Positions 52,906 to 62,283 are shown, numbered from the stretch's first letter. The stretch is 64,000 nucleotides of DNA from DATDDB01 sp036524005 (GCA_036524005.1 DATDDB010000162.1:1-64000); one strand, 5' to 3'. Numbers and translations are program-made. Notes: generated by a model not told the origin, from the letters alone.

Positions 52906-53400
52906 TCAGTCATGAAAATGAATTTTTTGCGCCAGGACTTCGGGCAACCAGCCCCTGGCCTGTACCGCAACCTCTTCCAGCGCGCCGCTCATCAGCGCAT
53001 CGCGCCATGCGGAGGTCGTCGGAAGACTGGTCATGCCGGCCAGCAGCACCAGCACCAGCACCAAAAAGCAGCCGCGCACCAATCCGAAAACCGTGCCCAG
53101 CGAACCGTCCAGCCGTTCCAGCCCGGAGGATTTCACCAGTTTGTTCATCCCCCACGCCAGCACGCCGCCCACTACCAGTGTCAGCGCAAAAAGGGCGGAA
53201 AACGCGACGGCCATGCGCGCGGAAGGAGCCCCCATCGTTGCCGGAACATAATCCACAATATCCGGCGCGAACAAGCGCGCCACGAAATAGGCAGCCACCC
53301 AATTCAGCAGGGACACGGCTTCATAGACCAGACCGCGCCACCACCCCAACAGCATAGACAACGCCACCACGGCCAGGACGGCGAAATCGAAGGCGGTCAC
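52906..53400 (-). CDS. cvpA: CvpA family inner-membrane protein
   Basis: 164 residues with four hydrophobic segments and the CvpA-type start MTAFDFAVLAVVALSMLLGWWRG, followed by LVYEAVSLLNWVAAYFVA. It is named for colicin V production; its wider role may be in envelope homeostasis. It lies 19 bases before purF, the conserved neighbour. Confidence 0.92.
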   Translation of the reverse strand: MTAFDFAVLAVVALSMLLGWWRGLVYEAVSLLNWVAAYFVARLFAPDIVDYVPATMGAPSARMAVAFSALFALTLVVGGVLAWGMNKLVKSSGLERLDGSLGTVFGLVRGCFLVLVLVLLAGMTSLPTTSAWRDALMSGALEEVAVQARGWLPEVLAQKIHFHD

Positions 53401-53403
53401 GGC

Positions 53404-54054
53404 TCAGGGCTCACCAACGATGGCAGGCTGCATGCCCTGCGCTTCCAGCTTGTGCAGCGCCTGCTCGGCAGCGCCGCGCGAGGAATAGGGCCCTACGCGC
53501 ACTCGCACGGTTTCACCCGCTTTTGCGGTATAGGCATGCCACCCTTGCTTGCGTAACTTCTCGAGCAATTCCTTGGCCGTTGCTGCATGGGAGTATGCCC
53601 CCACCTGCACCGCGAAGCCCGGCTTGCGCTCCTCAGCCTTATGTTCCGTTGGCTTGTGTTCTGCCGTTTTGCGCTCCGGCCTGGCGGGCTTGTGTGCGGG
53701 TTCCGGTTTCGCCAGCGCGGATTGCACGGACTCGGGTTTCACGGGTTTGGCCGGCACAGTCGACACCGCCGAAGCAGGCACACTTGCTGGTGGCACCACC
53801 ACCTCCTGCGGCATTGCGGCGGAAGGTTCCACGGTTATCTCCGGCGCACTCTCCGCCACGACCATTTGCGAGGTGAAAGCCCCTGCCCGGTCCTTGTCCG
53901 GAATACGCAGTTCCAGGCTCCCTGTGCGGGGATCGGGCGTATTTTCGAGCAACATCGGCAGAATCACGATCAACGCAGTGACCAGCGCCACAGCGCCGAC
54001 CAGCCTCCGCCTCATCTGCCGCTTCAATTCGTCTTCGCTATCCAGTTTAGCCAT
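53404..54054 (-). CDS. SPOR-domain membrane protein (DedD-like)
   Basis: 216 residues. A short cytoplasmic tail and one membrane helix (LVGAVALVTALIVILPMLL) are followed by a Pro/Ala/Lys-rich linker and a C-terminal SPOR domain (about 145-216; GFAVQVGAYSHAATAKELLEKL). SPOR domains bind denuded glycan at the septum, so this resembles DedD. It overlaps folC by 8 bases at its start and stops 3 bases before cvpA. Confidence 0.9.
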   Translation of the reverse strand: MAKLDSEDELKRQMRRRLVGAVALVTALIVILPMLLENTPDPRTGSLELRIPDKDRAGAFTSQMVVAESAPEITVEPSAAMPQEVVVPPASVPASAVSTVPAKPVKPESVQSALAKPEPAHKPARPERKTAEHKPTEHKAEERKPGFAVQVGAYSHAATAKELLEKLRKQGWHAYTAKAGETVRVRVGPYSSRGAAEQALHKLEAQGMQPAIVGEP

Positions 54055-55336
54055 TAACGTTTACCAGGTTGGCCCTTGCGCGCATGGCATCCGCCACCGT
54101 ATAAAATGAACCGAAGGCCACAATTCTATCATTTTCGGCGGCCACATTGCAGGCATGCCGCAGTGCGCCGGCAGGCGTGTCGAACAATTCAACCTCGCCA
54201 CGGATTGCTTGGACGCGCAATACCTGTGCCAGTTCCCCTGCGCTCGCGCCACGCGGCGCATCTATCCCTGCAACCAGCCAGAAGTCTATTTGACCGTCCA
54301 GCGCCCGCGCCACGCCCGCCATATCCTTGTCTTTCAACATCGCAAACACCGCATAGGTGCGCGCCGGAGGCATGGACGCGAGATTTTGCGCCAGTGAACG
54401 CGCCGCGTGGGGATTATGCGCCACATCCAGTATAATCATCGGCCTGCCCGGCAAAATCTGGAATCGCCCCGGCAAGGTAACATCAACCAGCCCGCGCCGT
54501 ACGGCCTCCATGTTCACCGGCAATTTATCCCGCAATGCGTCCAGCGCAGCCAATGCAGCACTTGCATTGTTGAGCTGGTACGCACCGCGCAATGCAGGAT
54601 AAGGCAGCGCATTGCGCTTCCCCGCCGGACTACGGTAATCCCACTGCCGGTCATGCGCCGAATGGCCGAACTGCTCCCCTAGCCGCCAGAGCGCTGCGCC
54701 GGTCTTATCTGCCTGCTCGACAATCGCGCCCGGCATATCCGGATCGCCATAGATTGCCACCCTGCCCTTGCGGAATATCCCTGCCTTTTCAAAGGCAATC
54801 TTCTCGCGCGTATTGCCCAGGTATTCGACATGATCGAGGTCCACGCTGCACACCACCGCGCAATCGGCATCGAACGCATTCACCGCATCCAGCCTGCCGC
54901 CCAGCCCCACTTCGAGAATGGCAACTTCCACCTTGTGCTCGATAAAGCATTGCATTGCCGCCAGGGTGCCGAATTCAAAGTAGGTCAGGGAAATTTCGGG
55001 CTGCTCTGTGCGGGCTTTTTCAACCCTGGCGAATGCCGTGCACAGTTCGGCGTCTCCTGCCGCCCGCTTGCCGATGCGCACGCGCTCGTTGTAATTCAGT
55101 ATGTGCGGCGAGGTATAGCAGCCGGTACGGTAGCCCGCCGCATGGAGCATCGCCTCCAGCATGGCGCAGGTGGAGCCCTTGCCATTGGTGCCGCCAACCG
55201 TAACGACCGGAAATCCAGGATCAATTCCCATGCGCTTGCGGACCTCTGCCACACGCTCCAGGCCAAGCTCTATGGTCTTGGGGTGCAAGCGCTCAAGGTA
55301 GGCCAGCCATTCGGGAAGGGTTTGAGGGAGTGTCAC
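54047..55336 (-). CDS. folC: FolC, bifunctional folylpolyglutamate/dihydrofolate synthase
   Basis: 429 residues. The P-loop VTVGGTNGKGSTCAML binds ATP, and YFEFGTLAAMQCF and ILEVGLGGRLDAVNAF are the family signatures. It makes dihydrofolate from dihydropteroate and glutamate and adds further glutamates. It is the first gene of the folC–SPOR–cvpA–purF operon. The accD or trpA genes often found upstream are absent here; a small forward lipoprotein gene sits there instead. Confidence 0.97.
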   Translation of the reverse strand: MTLPQTLPEWLAYLERLHPKTIELGLERVAEVRKRMGIDPGFPVVTVGGTNGKGSTCAMLEAMLHAAGYRTGCYTSPHILNYNERVRIGKRAAGDAELCTAFARVEKARTEQPEISLTYFEFGTLAAMQCFIEHKVEVAILEVGLGGRLDAVNAFDADCAVVCSVDLDHVEYLGNTREKIAFEKAGIFRKGRVAIYGDPDMPGAIVEQADKTGAALWRLGEQFGHSAHDRQWDYRSPAGKRNALPYPALRGAYQLNNASAALAALDALRDKLPVNMEAVRRGLVDVTLPGRFQILPGRPMIILDVAHNPHAARSLAQNLASMPPARTYAVFAMLKDKDMAGVARALDGQIDFWLVAGIDAPRGASAGELAQVLRVQAIRGEVELFDTPAGALRHACNVAAENDRIVAFGSFYTVADAMRARANLVNVNG

Positions 55337-55586
55337 TATCTTACCTATTCAGGCAAAGCACGGCGGGCTGCACAGGCATCCATCGCGCTTTCCCGGTTGA
55401 ACAAGTCATTATTATATTACGTGACAGCTGCCCGGCAGCGCCTCCGGATTGGATCCCTCCGCGATGGCAGCCATCCTCGGTAAAACCCGTTTGATTTTTT
55501 TGAAAAAAGCTTTAGAATGCCGCGCCTCTTTTGCTGCGAAAGCCGCCAAGGAAGTATTTAGCCAAATCATATAAGGAATGGAACCC

Positions 55587-55766
55587 ATGACACGCACTGC
55601 TATTATCGCCTCCCTGCTGGCACTCTCCCTCTCTGCTTGTGGCGAAAAGGCCAAGGCTCCTGCTGCTGCTGCCGATGCTGCTGCTTCCGCCCCGGTTGCC
55701 GCTTCGGCTCCCGCCGCTTCTGCTCCTGTGGCCGCCGCTCCGGCTGCCGAGCCTGCCAAGAAGTAA
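55587..55766 (+). CDS. Small Ala-rich lipoprotein
   Basis: 59 residues: a signal sequence with lipobox LSLSAC (Cys at 21) followed by a short KAK and a long Ala/Pro/Ser low-complexity stretch ending EPAKK. It is likely anchored in the membrane by lipid. ATG 55587 is used because AAGGA lies 9 bases upstream; the ATG at 55578 is too close to it. The gene has its own terminator. I recognise no family. With the two Ala-rich proteins at 21.3-21.9 kb it makes three such peptides in this window. Confidence 0.72.
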   Translation: MTRTAIIASLLALSLSACGEKAKAPAAAADAAASAPVAASAPAASAPVAAAPAAEPAKK

Positions 55767-55828
55767 ATCGGCTCCGGCAATACCTGCATAATCGCGCCCA
55801 AGTGCGATTTGACAGGGAACAGCACAAG

Positions 55829-55858
55829 AACGCCTCGCAGCATTTGCGGGGCGTTTTT
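55829..55858 (+). terminator. Intrinsic terminator after the small lipoprotein
   Basis: AACGCCTCGCA and TGCGGGGCGTT pair over 11 bp with one G-T wobble and a 5-base loop, then TTTT. It lies 63 bases past the stop and separates the lipoprotein from the Tol-Pal operon. A TTGCCAT...ATGGCAA dyad at about 55899-55921 follows and might be part of the ybgC promoter region. Confidence 0.8.
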
Positions 55859-56010
55859 GTTTTCAGGGCACCCCTGATCTGCACCTGGCAAACCCTGAGC
55901 GTTGCCATACGGGGCCAATGGCAAAGATGAAGTGGTACCATACGCCCTTCCGGGCCGCCCAGACAGGCGGCTTCCGGCGTCGCTGGGCATTATGAGGAAG
56001 GAGTTGTGTC

Positions 56011-56421
56011 ATGAGCAGGCGTCCTGAAACGTACATCCTGCCGGTACGTGTCTATTACCAGGATACAGATGCGGGCGGGGTCGTATATCACGCCAATTTC
56101 GTAAATTTCATGGAACGGGCGCGCACCGAATGGCTGCGTACTTTTGGCTACACCGGATTGGGCATGACGCGGGAATTTGGTATGCTCTTTGTGGTGCGCT
56201 CGCTCAAGGTGGACTACTTCAAACCCGCCGTGCTTGACGACCTGCTTGAAGTCAGTGCGGCAATCAAGGATCTCGGGCGCAGCCGCGTCACCTTGCATCA
56301 GGAGGTTCGGCGGAATGGCGAGTTGCTGGCGGAAGGCGAGGTTCATCTGGTCTGCGTGACGCAAGAAGCCTTCAAGCCCGTGGCGATTCCCGAAGTTCTT
56401 CGCGGGCAATGGGTCAAGTGA
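56011..56421 (+). CDS. ybgC: YbgC-family acyl-CoA thioesterase, Tol-Pal associated
   Basis: 136 residues of hotdog fold. The start has YYQDTDAGGVVYHANFVNFMERARTEW, with the Asp catalytic residue in the tyrosine-rich YYQDTDAGG loop. YbgC hydrolyses short- or medium-chain acyl-CoA or acyl-ACP and is always near tolQ in proteobacteria. GGAAGGAG lies 7 bases before the ATG, and tolQ follows by 12 bases. Confidence 0.96.
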   Translation: MSRRPETYILPVRVYYQDTDAGGVVYHANFVNFMERARTEWLRTFGYTGLGMTREFGMLFVVRSLKVDYFKPAVLDDLLEVSAAIKDLGRSRVTLHQEVRRNGELLAEGEVHLVCVTQEAFKPVAIPEVLRGQWVK

Positions 56422-56433
56422 TATGGGGATAGT

Positions 56434-57108
56434 ATGGATTTGGTAAAGGATTTGTCCTTCTGGCATATGGTGACCAATGCCAGCGTACCGGTGCAGCTGG
56501 TGATGGGGCTGCTGCTGCTGGTTTCGCTGATGTCCTGGTGGTACATCTTCCGCAAGCTGTTCGGCATCCGGCTGGCTATGCACCAGAGCAGCATATTCGA
56601 GGATGAGTTCTGGGCGAACTCCAATCTCAACGGCCTGTACAATAGCGTGACCGCAGAGGAGGAACGCGCCGGGAGCATGGAGCGCATCTTCGCATCCGGA
56701 TTTGCAGAATTCGTCAAACTGAAAAAGAAGCACGGCATGGATAACGCCGCAGTGATGGAAGGTACGCGCCGCGCCATGCGCGCCACCTACCAGCGCGAGA
56801 TGGATTACCTGGAATCACACCTCGCCTTCCTGGCCACGGTCGGCTCGGTCAGCCCCTATGTCGGCCTGCTTGGCACAGTCTGGGGCATCATGAACGCGTT
56901 TCGCGGCCTGTCCAACGTGGGCCAGGCCACACTGGCGCATGTCGCACCGGGCATTGCCGAGGCGCTGGTAGCCACCGCCATGGGCCTGTTTGCCGCCATC
57001 CCGGCGGTGGTGGCCTATAACCGCTACTCGCATGACGTGGCAAGGCTGGCTTCGCGTTTTGAAAGCTTCATGGAAGAATTCTCCAACGTACTGCAGCGGC
57101 AGCCCTGA
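56434..57108 (+). CDS. tolQ: TolQ, proton-channel subunit of the Tol-Pal system
   Basis: 224-residue inner-membrane protein with three helices (about 18-38, 130-150, 165-190). MotA/ExbB/TolQ signatures LATVGSVSPYVGLLGTVWG and IAEALVATAMGLFAAIPAVVAY are intact. With TolR it uses the proton motive force to energise TolA during outer-membrane constriction. It is coupled with ybgC and tolR. Confidence 0.97.
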   Translation: MDLVKDLSFWHMVTNASVPVQLVMGLLLLVSLMSWWYIFRKLFGIRLAMHQSSIFEDEFWANSNLNGLYNSVTAEEERAGSMERIFASGFAEFVKLKKKHGMDNAAVMEGTRRAMRATYQREMDYLESHLAFLATVGSVSPYVGLLGTVWGIMNAFRGLSNVGQATLAHVAPGIAEALVATAMGLFAAIPAVVAYNRYSHDVARLASRFESFMEEFSNVLQRQP

Positions 57109-57142
57109 TTGTGTTCGCGCATAAAACCCGAGGGAGAGGCCT

Positions 57143-57562
57143 GTGATTCATAACCGCCGCAGAGGTCCGCGCCCGATGAGCCAGATCAACGTCGTGCCCT
57201 ACATCGACGTGATGCTGGTGCTGTTGGTGATTTTCATGATCACCGCGCCATTGATGAACCCGGGGCAAATAGACCTTCCCAGCGTGGGCAAATCGCTCGC
57301 GCCTCCTGTCGCACCGCTGGAAGTGATCATCAGGAAGGACAACTCCCTTGCACTGCGCGACCGCAGCACGTCAGGCTCAGAGGTGAATGTATCCAGCGAA
57401 GAGCTGGTCAATTACCTCAAAAAACAGCAGGTCCGCCACCCCGACCAGCCGGTGGTGGTCTCTGCCGACAAGAACGTGCGGTATGAAGATGTGATCAACG
57501 TGATGGACTTGTTGCAGCGGCAGCATGTGCGCAAGGTCGGGTTGCTGGTGCTTGCCAAATAA
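57143..57562 (+). CDS. tolR: TolR, Tol-Pal proton-channel subunit
   Basis: 139 residues: a GTG start with GGGAGAGG upstream, one membrane helix (DVMLVLLVIFMITAPLMN) whose Asp lies at the start of the helix, and a periplasmic ExbD/TolR domain. It partners TolQ in the proton channel. The tolA start follows two bases after the stop. Confidence 0.95.
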   Translation: MIHNRRRGPRPMSQINVVPYIDVMLVLLVIFMITAPLMNPGQIDLPSVGKSLAPPVAPLEVIIRKDNSLALRDRSTSGSEVNVSSEELVNYLKKQQVRHPDQPVVVSADKNVRYEDVINVMDLLQRQHVRKVGLLVLAK

Positions 57563-57563
57563 C

Positions 57564-58331
57564 ATGAGTACGCTCGCCTACCAGGAGCCTTACCGGTTTT
57601 CCGCGGGCCTGATGACGCTAGTCATCCATGCTCTTTTTTTTGCGCTCTTGTATCTCGGCGTCAACTGGCAGGTGCAGCAACCGCAAGGCATGGAGGTCGA
57701 AATATGGAGCGAATTGCCGGAAACCAGCATCCCCCCTGCGGCACCGCCCTCCGTGATGCCGCCCCCGGCCCCCGAGCACGCCAAACCCAAGGCAGCCGAA
57801 CAATCTGCGCCTCCCGCCAAGGCGGATATCGAACTTAAGGACAAGAAAAAGAAAACCGAGGTAGAAAAGGCCGCCAAGCCCGAAGCAAAGAAGAAGCCGA
57901 CCCGGGCCGAACAGAAGCGTATGCAGGAAGACATTCTGGCCATGGACCAACAAGCAGAGGCCGTTACCACCCAGGAGTTAACGGCGAACCAGGCCAAAGC
58001 CGCGCAAGCGGCGAAAGCGAATGCCGCCATCACCAGCGAGGTGGAAAAATACCGGGCATTGATCAGTTCCAAGATAAGAAGCAAAATCGTGATGCCGCCT
58101 GATGTGCCCGACAATGCGCTGGCCATATTTGACATCACCCTGCTGGTGGATGGCAGCGTGCTGGACAAAAAGCTGATCAAGTCGAGCGGCAACGCTCAAT
58201 ATGATGACGAGGTGGAACGCGCAATTTTGAAGGCCCAGCCGCTTCCCCTACCCAAAAGCGATGCAGCCAGGGAACGGTTCATCAACCCTAACCATTTGAA
58301 ATTCAAATTTAGCCCCCAGGATGGAGAATAG
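57564..58331 (+). CDS. tolA: TolA, trans-periplasmic Tol-Pal protein
   Basis: 255 residues: one N-terminal membrane helix (MTLVIHALFFALLYLGV), a Pro-rich stretch (PPAAPPSVMPPPAPEH) and a long Lys/Ala/Glu-rich helical region (about 85-165). It ends in a TonB-like C-terminal domain (LLVDGSVLDKKLIKSSGN). It links the TolQR motor to TolB and Pal. It is shorter than E. coli TolA (421 residues) because the helical domain is reduced. ATG 57564 is used, one base after the tolR stop. Confidence 0.93.
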   Translation: MSTLAYQEPYRFSAGLMTLVIHALFFALLYLGVNWQVQQPQGMEVEIWSELPETSIPPAAPPSVMPPPAPEHAKPKAAEQSAPPAKADIELKDKKKKTEVEKAAKPEAKKKPTRAEQKRMQEDILAMDQQAEAVTTQELTANQAKAAQAAKANAAITSEVEKYRALISSKIRSKIVMPPDVPDNALAIFDITLLVDGSVLDKKLIKSSGNAQYDDEVERAILKAQPLPLPKSDAARERFINPNHLKFKFSPQDGE

Positions 58332-58334
58332 CTC

Positions 58335-59618
58335 ATGAAAGGAAATGCCTTGATGCGGTTTGCGGGTTTGTTGTTTCTACTGGGGCTGGCGCTCCCGGTG
58401 CGCGCCGACCTGACCATCGAGATCACCGGGGCGGGTGAACACCAGACGCCCATCGCAATCGTGCCTTTCGCGGGCGAGGAAAAGCTTGCGCAAAGCATCA
58501 GCAGCGTGGTTGCCGCCGACTTGGCGCGCAGCGGGCTGTTCCGGCTGGTTGACCCGGCAGGCAAGAGGCCCCACCAGGCGAACGAAGTGGCGTATGCCGA
58601 CTGGCAAGGCACCGATGCACTGGTTATCGGCAGCGTGACGGTTGAACCGAATGGACGGATTAACGTGCTGTTCCGCCTGATGGACGTGGTGCGTAAAACG
58701 GAATTGCTCGGCCAATCTGTATCGGCCAAGAATACCCAGTTGCGCGCCATTGCCCACCGCATTGCGGATTTGATTTTCGAAAAAATGACCGGCGCGCGTG
58801 GCGTGTTCAGCACGCGCATCGCCTATGTGAACAAACAGGGAAGCACCTACCGCCTGGTGGTGGCCGACAGCGATGGTTACGGCGAGCAAACCGTGCTGAC
58901 AAGCGCCGAGACCATCATGTCGCCCGCCTGGTCGCCGGATGGCAGCCACCTTGCCTATGTTTCCTTCGAAAAACGCCATGCTGTCGTGTACATTCAATCG
59001 CTGCTCACCGGGCAGAGATTGCTGCTGGCCAACTACGAGGGCAGCAACAGCGCTCCGGCTTGGTCCCCGGACGGGCGCCATCTGGCCGTGGTGCTGACAC
59101 GCGACGGTTCTTCGCAGATATACCTGGTCCGCCCGGACGGCACGGGCCTGCGCCGTATCAGCTTCAGCGGGGCGATAGACACCGAACCCTGTTTCTCCCC
59201 GGACGGGCAATACCTGCTGTTCACCTCGGACCGGGGCGGCACGCCGCAGATATACCAGATGAATGCAGAAGGCACCGGGACTGCCGAACGCCAGACGTTC
59301 GACGAAGGGCAGAATTTTTCACCGCGCTACAGCCCGGATGGAAAATCGTTCACCTTCACCCATTTGGTAAATGGCCGTTTTTACATCGCGGTGCAGGATT
59401 TTGAAACCCGCCAGATGCAAATGCTGACCGATGGCGGCTGGGAAAAACGCCCGAGCTTTGCGCCCAACGGCAAGATGCTGCTGTTTGCCAATGAAGCCCA
59501 AGGCCGTGGTATATTATCGACTGTTTCCAGCGATGGCCGGGTGAAACAGAAGATGTTTCCACAGGTCGGCGATATTCGCGAGCCAACGTGGGGACCACTT
59601 TTGAGTATTGCAAATTAA
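58335..59618 (+). CDS. tolB: TolB, periplasmic Tol-Pal protein
   Basis: 427 residues with a signal peptide (FAGLLFLLGLALPVRA). An N-terminal domain is followed by a six-bladed beta-propeller with repeated SPDG blocks (AWSPDGSHLAYVS, AWSPDGRHLAVV, CFSPDGQYLLFTS, RYSPDGKSFTF). TolB binds Pal and TolA at the outer membrane. It follows tolA by 3 bases, and pal starts 22 bases after the stop. Confidence 0.97.
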   Translation: MKGNALMRFAGLLFLLGLALPVRADLTIEITGAGEHQTPIAIVPFAGEEKLAQSISSVVAADLARSGLFRLVDPAGKRPHQANEVAYADWQGTDALVIGSVTVEPNGRINVLFRLMDVVRKTELLGQSVSAKNTQLRAIAHRIADLIFEKMTGARGVFSTRIAYVNKQGSTYRLVVADSDGYGEQTVLTSAETIMSPAWSPDGSHLAYVSFEKRHAVVYIQSLLTGQRLLLANYEGSNSAPAWSPDGRHLAVVLTRDGSSQIYLVRPDGTGLRRISFSGAIDTEPCFSPDGQYLLFTSDRGGTPQIYQMNAEGTGTAERQTFDEGQNFSPRYSPDGKSFTFTHLVNGRFYIAVQDFETRQMQMLTDGGWEKRPSFAPNGKMLLFANEAQGRGILSTVSSDGRVKQKMFPQVGDIREPTWGPLLSIAN

Positions 59619-59640
59619 CAACAAACGGAGGTAATACGAG

Positions 59641-60150
59641 ATGAAAAATGTGGCATTGAGCATCCTGATGGCAAGCATGTTGGCCGCTTGCGCTTCCGAC
59701 CAGAAGAAGCAACCCCCGGAAACTCCGGCGGTTGAGGCTCCTGCGCCCCAGCCTGTCGAACAAAAAGCAGCCGCCCCTGAGGCGCCGGTCGTGGATGCTC
59801 TGAATGACCCGAACAGCATACTGTCCAAGCGCAGCGTGTATTACCCGCTGGATGTGGCTGTGGTGCAACGGGAAGACCGCCCCTTGGTTGAAGCGCACGC
59901 ACAATACCTAGCCTCGCATTCTGGCACCAAGGTACGCCTGGAGGGTAATTGCGACGAGCGCGGCAGCAACGAATACAACCTGGCACTGGGCCAACGCCGC
60001 GCTGATGGCGTGAAGAAACTGCTGCAATCCGGCGGTGCCAGCGCCAGCCAGATCGAGTCCGTGAGCAATGGCGAAGAAAAGCCGAAACTCACCTGCCATG
60101 CTGAAAAATGCTGGCAAGAAAACCGCCGTACCGATCTGGTTTACAGGTAA
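59641..60150 (+). CDS. pal: Pal, peptidoglycan-associated lipoprotein
   Basis: 169 residues. The lipobox LAAC (Cys17) ends the signal peptide, followed by a Pro/Ala/Glu linker and an OmpA-like domain with GNCDERGSNEYNLALGQRRA, which holds the Asp and Arg that bind meso-diaminopimelate. Anchored in the outer membrane, it links this membrane to the cell wall. GGAGG lies 9-10 bases upstream. Confidence 0.97.
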   Translation: MKNVALSILMASMLAACASDQKKQPPETPAVEAPAPQPVEQKAAAPEAPVVDALNDPNSILSKRSVYYPLDVAVVQREDRPLVEAHAQYLASHSGTKVRLEGNCDERGSNEYNLALGQRRADGVKKLLQSGGASASQIESVSNGEEKPKLTCHAEKCWQENRRTDLVYR

Positions 60151-60153
60151 TCC

Positions 60154-60918
60154 GTGCAAGTACGCGCCCTTCTGCTGCTGACTGCATGCCTTGTCGCCGG
60201 ACAGGCCCACGCGGGCCTGCTTTCCGATGATGAGGCGCGCAAGCAGATCAAAACGCTGGAAGGGCGCATTAACCAGCAGGAAGATACTTTAAAGCAGCGC
60301 ACCCAGACTATCATTGACCTGCAGACCCAACTGCAGGCGCTGAACGAAGAAGTGCGCAAGCTGCAGGGACGCAGCGAGGAACTGCAGCACGCATTGCAGG
60401 ATGCAGAGAAACGGCAGAAGGATTTTTATGTCGATCTCGATTCGCGCCTGCGCCGGATTGAAGCAGGTGCACCGCAATCCGGACAACCATCCAGCGCAGT
60501 CGTTCCAGACACCGCCGCGAACGCGACGGCTCCGATAGACCCGGTCGCCGAAAATCGCGACTTCGATGCAGCATTTGCCCTGTTCAAGTCCAACAAATTG
60601 CAGGCATCCATTACCGCCTTTCTGGATTTCCTCAACAAATACCCCGGCTCGACTTTGGCTCCCAATGCCTATTACCGGATGGGCGGGGCTTATTATTCGC
60701 TGAAAGATTACAAAAATGCCGTGAACAGTTACCTGACTGCGGCAAGCAAATTCCCCTCCAGCGGGATGGCGCCAAATGCCCTGCTGGGCGCGGCCATCTG
60801 CTACCAGGAATTGGGCGAAGTGGAAAACGCGAAAAAAACGCTCAAGCAGATCATTATGAACTACCCCGACAACCCCATCACCCCCAGGGCGAAAAAACGC
60901 CTGGATTCCCTCAAATAA
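60154..60918 (+). CDS. cpoB: CpoB (YbgF), Tol-Pal associated coiled-coil TPR protein
   Basis: 254 residues with a GTG start 3 bases after pal. A signal peptide is followed by a coiled coil (about 28-85; LEGRINQQEDTLKQRTQTI) that trimerises CpoB, then TPRs (about 130-254; NAYYRMGGAYYSLKDYKNAV). CpoB couples outer-membrane constriction to PBP1B activity. It closes the tol operon, and queE starts 25 bases later. Confidence 0.95.
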   Translation: MQVRALLLLTACLVAGQAHAGLLSDDEARKQIKTLEGRINQQEDTLKQRTQTIIDLQTQLQALNEEVRKLQGRSEELQHALQDAEKRQKDFYVDLDSRLRRIEAGAPQSGQPSSAVVPDTAANATAPIDPVAENRDFDAAFALFKSNKLQASITAFLDFLNKYPGSTLAPNAYYRMGGAYYSLKDYKNAVNSYLTAASKFPSSGMAPNALLGAAICYQELGEVENAKKTLKQIIMNYPDNPITPRAKKRLDSLK

Positions 60919-60943
60919 CCCGACGTACCCGGTTTTTCTAAGC

Positions 60944-61585
60944 GTGCCGCAACTGCGCATCAGTGAAATTTTCCATTCCCTGCAGGGCGAAACCAGCCGG
61001 GTTGGCCTGCCCACGGTTTTCGTGCGCCTGACCGGCTGTCCTTTGCGCTGCACCTATTGCGACACCACCTATGCCTTCACCGGCGGGCAAAACATGGAGA
61101 TTGCGCAAATCCTCGCCGAGGTAGCGCAGCACGGCGCACATTATGTCACCGTCACCGGCGGCGAGCCGCTGGCGCAGAAAAACTGCCTGGAATTGCTGAA
61201 GGCCTTGTGCGATGCCGGTTACGATGTTTCGCTGGAAACAGGAGGCGCGCTGGACGTAAGCGGCGTGGATTCCCGCGTGGTGAAAGTGCTGGACCTCAAA
61301 ACACCGGGCTCCGGCGAGTCGGAAAAAAACCTGTGGTCCAACCTTTCCCATCTCAACCCGCACGACGAAATCAAGATGGTACTGTGCGACGAGACGGATT
61401 ATGCCTGGGCCAAACAAGTGCTCAGTGAACATGCGCTGGACAAAAAATGCAGCGTGCTGTTCGCGCCCGTGCAGGGCCGGCTGTCGCCCACCGCCTTGGC
61501 CGACTGGATCTTGCGCGACCGTCTTCCCGTGCGCATGCAAATCCAGCTGCACAAAGTGCTGTGGGGAAACGAACGTGGGCGCTAG
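60944..61585 (+). CDS. queE: QueE, 7-carboxy-7-deazaguanine synthase
   Basis: 213-residue radical SAM enzyme with CPLRCTYCDTTYAF holding the CxxxCxxC cluster motif and SAM site VTVTGGEPL. It makes the third step of the queuosine precursor pathway. It starts with GTG at 60944 and follows cpoB closely; queC begins 4 bases after its stop. Confidence 0.95.
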   Translation: MPQLRISEIFHSLQGETSRVGLPTVFVRLTGCPLRCTYCDTTYAFTGGQNMEIAQILAEVAQHGAHYVTVTGGEPLAQKNCLELLKALCDAGYDVSLETGGALDVSGVDSRVVKVLDLKTPGSGESEKNLWSNLSHLNPHDEIKMVLCDETDYAWAKQVLSEHALDKKCSVLFAPVQGRLSPTALADWILRDRLPVRMQIQLHKVLWGNERGR

Positions 61586-61589
61586 CGGC

Positions 61590-62261
61590 ATGAAACCCGC
61601 AGTGGTGCTGCTGTCGGGCGGCCTGGATTCGGCCACCGTGCTGGCGTTGGCGCGGCGCGATGGTTACGCCTGCCATGCGCTATGCGTGGACTACGGTCAG
61701 CGCCACCATGCGGAATTGGCGGCCGCGCAACGCGTGGCGCAGGAACTGGGCGCAGTGCGGCACCGCGTGGTCAACATCGATCTGACCGCATTCGGCGGCT
61801 CGGCATTGACCGATGCCAGCATTGCCGTGCCTGAGCTGCCCTCTGCCGGCATTCCGGTCACCTATGTGCCGGCACGCAACACCATCATGCTGTCGCTGGC
61901 GCTGGCCTGGGCGGAAGTGCTGCACGCGCAGGATATATTTATCGGAGTGAATGCCGTGGATTACTCCGGCTACCCGGACTGCCGCCCCGAATATATCGAA
62001 GCCTTCGAGCGTATGGCCAACCTCGCCACCAAGGCTGCGGTTGAAGGCACATCGCTGAAAATCCATACGCCCCTGATCAGCCTGTCCAAAGCGGAAATCA
62101 TCCGGCTGGGGGCGAAACTCGGGGTGGATTACAGCATGACAGTGTCCTGTTACCAGGCAGACGAAACAGGCCGCGCCTGCGGCGTATGCGACTCATGCCG
62201 CTTGCGCCGCGCCGGTTTTGCCGCAGCAGGCATAAGCGACCCGACGCGCTACAGGCCATAA
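61590..62261 (+). CDS. queC: QueC, 7-cyano-7-deazaguanine synthase
   Basis: 223 residues. The PP-loop is SGGLDSATVL, and the zinc cysteines are in SCYQADETGRACGVCDSC. It converts CDG to preQ0 with ATP and ammonia. ATG 61590 is used; a GTG at 61575 is also possible and would overlap queE. queD and queA are not in the window, though queuosine synthesis also needs them. Confidence 0.96.
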   Translation: MKPAVVLLSGGLDSATVLALARRDGYACHALCVDYGQRHHAELAAAQRVAQELGAVRHRVVNIDLTAFGGSALTDASIAVPELPSAGIPVTYVPARNTIMLSLALAWAEVLHAQDIFIGVNAVDYSGYPDCRPEYIEAFERMANLATKAAVEGTSLKIHTPLISLSKAEIIRLGAKLGVDYSMTVSCYQADETGRACGVCDSCRLRRAGFAAAGISDPTRYRP

Positions 62262-62283
62262 CGGACCAGTCAACCGCGTTACA

